From NCBI GenBank assembly GCA_948665105.1, contig CAPNGW010000197.1:1-5111 (forward strand): a stretch of DNA of 5,111 nt, in the 5' to 3' direction. The DNA comes from an uncultured Lachnospiraceae bacterium (lineage in GTDB: Bacteria; Bacillota; Clostridia; Lachnospirales; Lachnospiraceae). Positions 4,884 through 5,111 of the stretch are shown in pieces. Each line of letters opens with the position of its first letter. Position 1 is the first letter of the stretch. Both the position numbers and the translations under genes were made by a program. The notes beneath the pieces are model-generated. The model had not been told where the DNA came from, did not search any database, and saw nothing but the letters and a program-made list of their open reading frames with translations.

Positions 4884-5111
4884 TTACTTGCTTAAAATCA
4901 TTTCGCTCATGGGATTTCCGCCTTTTACCATGGGCAGGACAATCTCATCCGCAGCAATCATAAACTCAATGATGGTAGTCACGTTGCTTTTTTGGGCTTC
5001 CATAAGGGCCGGGGCAATTTCCTCTTCCTTGTACACCCGGATTCCCTTGGCCCCGTAGCTCTCTGCCAGCTTTACAAAGTCCGGCGTATAAGGCGGGCAC
5101 TGTTCTCCCGG
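4884..5111 (-). CDS. ilvB: Acetolactate synthase large subunit, C-terminal 75 residues, cut by window edge
   Basis: The end of the catalytic subunit of acetohydroxyacid synthase, a thiamine diphosphate enzyme that joins pyruvate with pyruvate or 2-oxobutyrate in valine/leucine and isoleucine synthesis. The frame is open from the window edge to TAA at 4884-4886 and encodes 75 residues. It shows PDFVKLAESYGAKGIRV near the start, typical of the end of the TPP-binding domain, and a C-terminus with VLPMVKGGNPMSEMI, close to the PPGGNP ending common in this family. The full family length is about 550-600 residues, so about 85 percent lies outside. Only 12 bases separate the stop from the ilvN ATG, the classic ilvBN operon order, which strongly supports the call. 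The promoter and any leader regulation lie outside the window. Confidence 0.95.
   Translation of the reverse strand, partial: PGEQCPPYTPDFVKLAESYGAKGIRVYKEEEIAPALMEAQKSNVTTIIEFMIAADEIVLPMVKGGNPMSEMILSK

Overview
All real genes in this window read on the minus strand, so transcription runs from high to low coordinates. The content points to an anaerobic, spore-forming Firmicute. The evidence is a rubrerythrin of clostridial type, a SleC-like spore-cortex hydrolase, strong GGAGG ribosome sites and short intergenic gaps. GC content looks close to one half by eye, which suggests a Lachnospiraceae or Clostridium cluster XIVa relative rather than a low-GC Clostridium. That placement is inference. 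The layout looks like an ordinary chromosome: there are no insertion sequences, CRISPR repeats, tRNAs, rRNAs or phage genes.

Right part (about 3079-5111), branched-chain amino acid synthesis. The 3' end of the acetolactate synthase large subunit (ilvB, cut by the window edge) is followed after 12 bases by the small regulatory subunit (ilvN/ilvH). The ilvN ribosome site starts directly after the ilvB stop. A 113-base gap then carries a good sigma-A type promoter and a GGAGG site for ilvE, the branched-chain aminotransferase. A 12-bp stem terminator closes ilvE at 3079-3108. Together these cover the first committed step of valine/isoleucine synthesis, its feedback subunit and the last transamination.

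Middle part (1531-3049), sporulation. A 63-residue single-pass membrane peptide of unknown function precedes a 422-residue SleC-like protein. The latter has an N-terminal beta-rich pro-region, a SpoIID-like catalytic region and a C-terminal PG_binding_1 domain. Immediately upstream of it lies a sequence that fits the mother-cell sigma-K consensus exactly. It also contains a perfect TATAAT, so the sigma factor remains to be settled.

Left part (1-1439), oxygen and redox defence. A complete rubrerythrin gene has a -35/-10 pair and a PerR-like inverted repeat at its predicted transcription start. It ends in a 12-bp stem terminator. Downstream is the N-terminal half of an FAD/NAD(H) pyridine nucleotide-disulfide oxidoreductase of the CoA-disulfide reductase/NADH oxidase family, cut by the left window edge.

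No stretch over 300 bases lacks a gene. The four gaps are about 640-829, 1370-1530, 3050-3174 and 4240-4352; their contents are listed below. I see no clearly new biological system here. The points most worth following up are the regulatory sites (sigma-K-like, PerR-like, and promoter boxes overlapping terminators) and the orphan membrane peptide.
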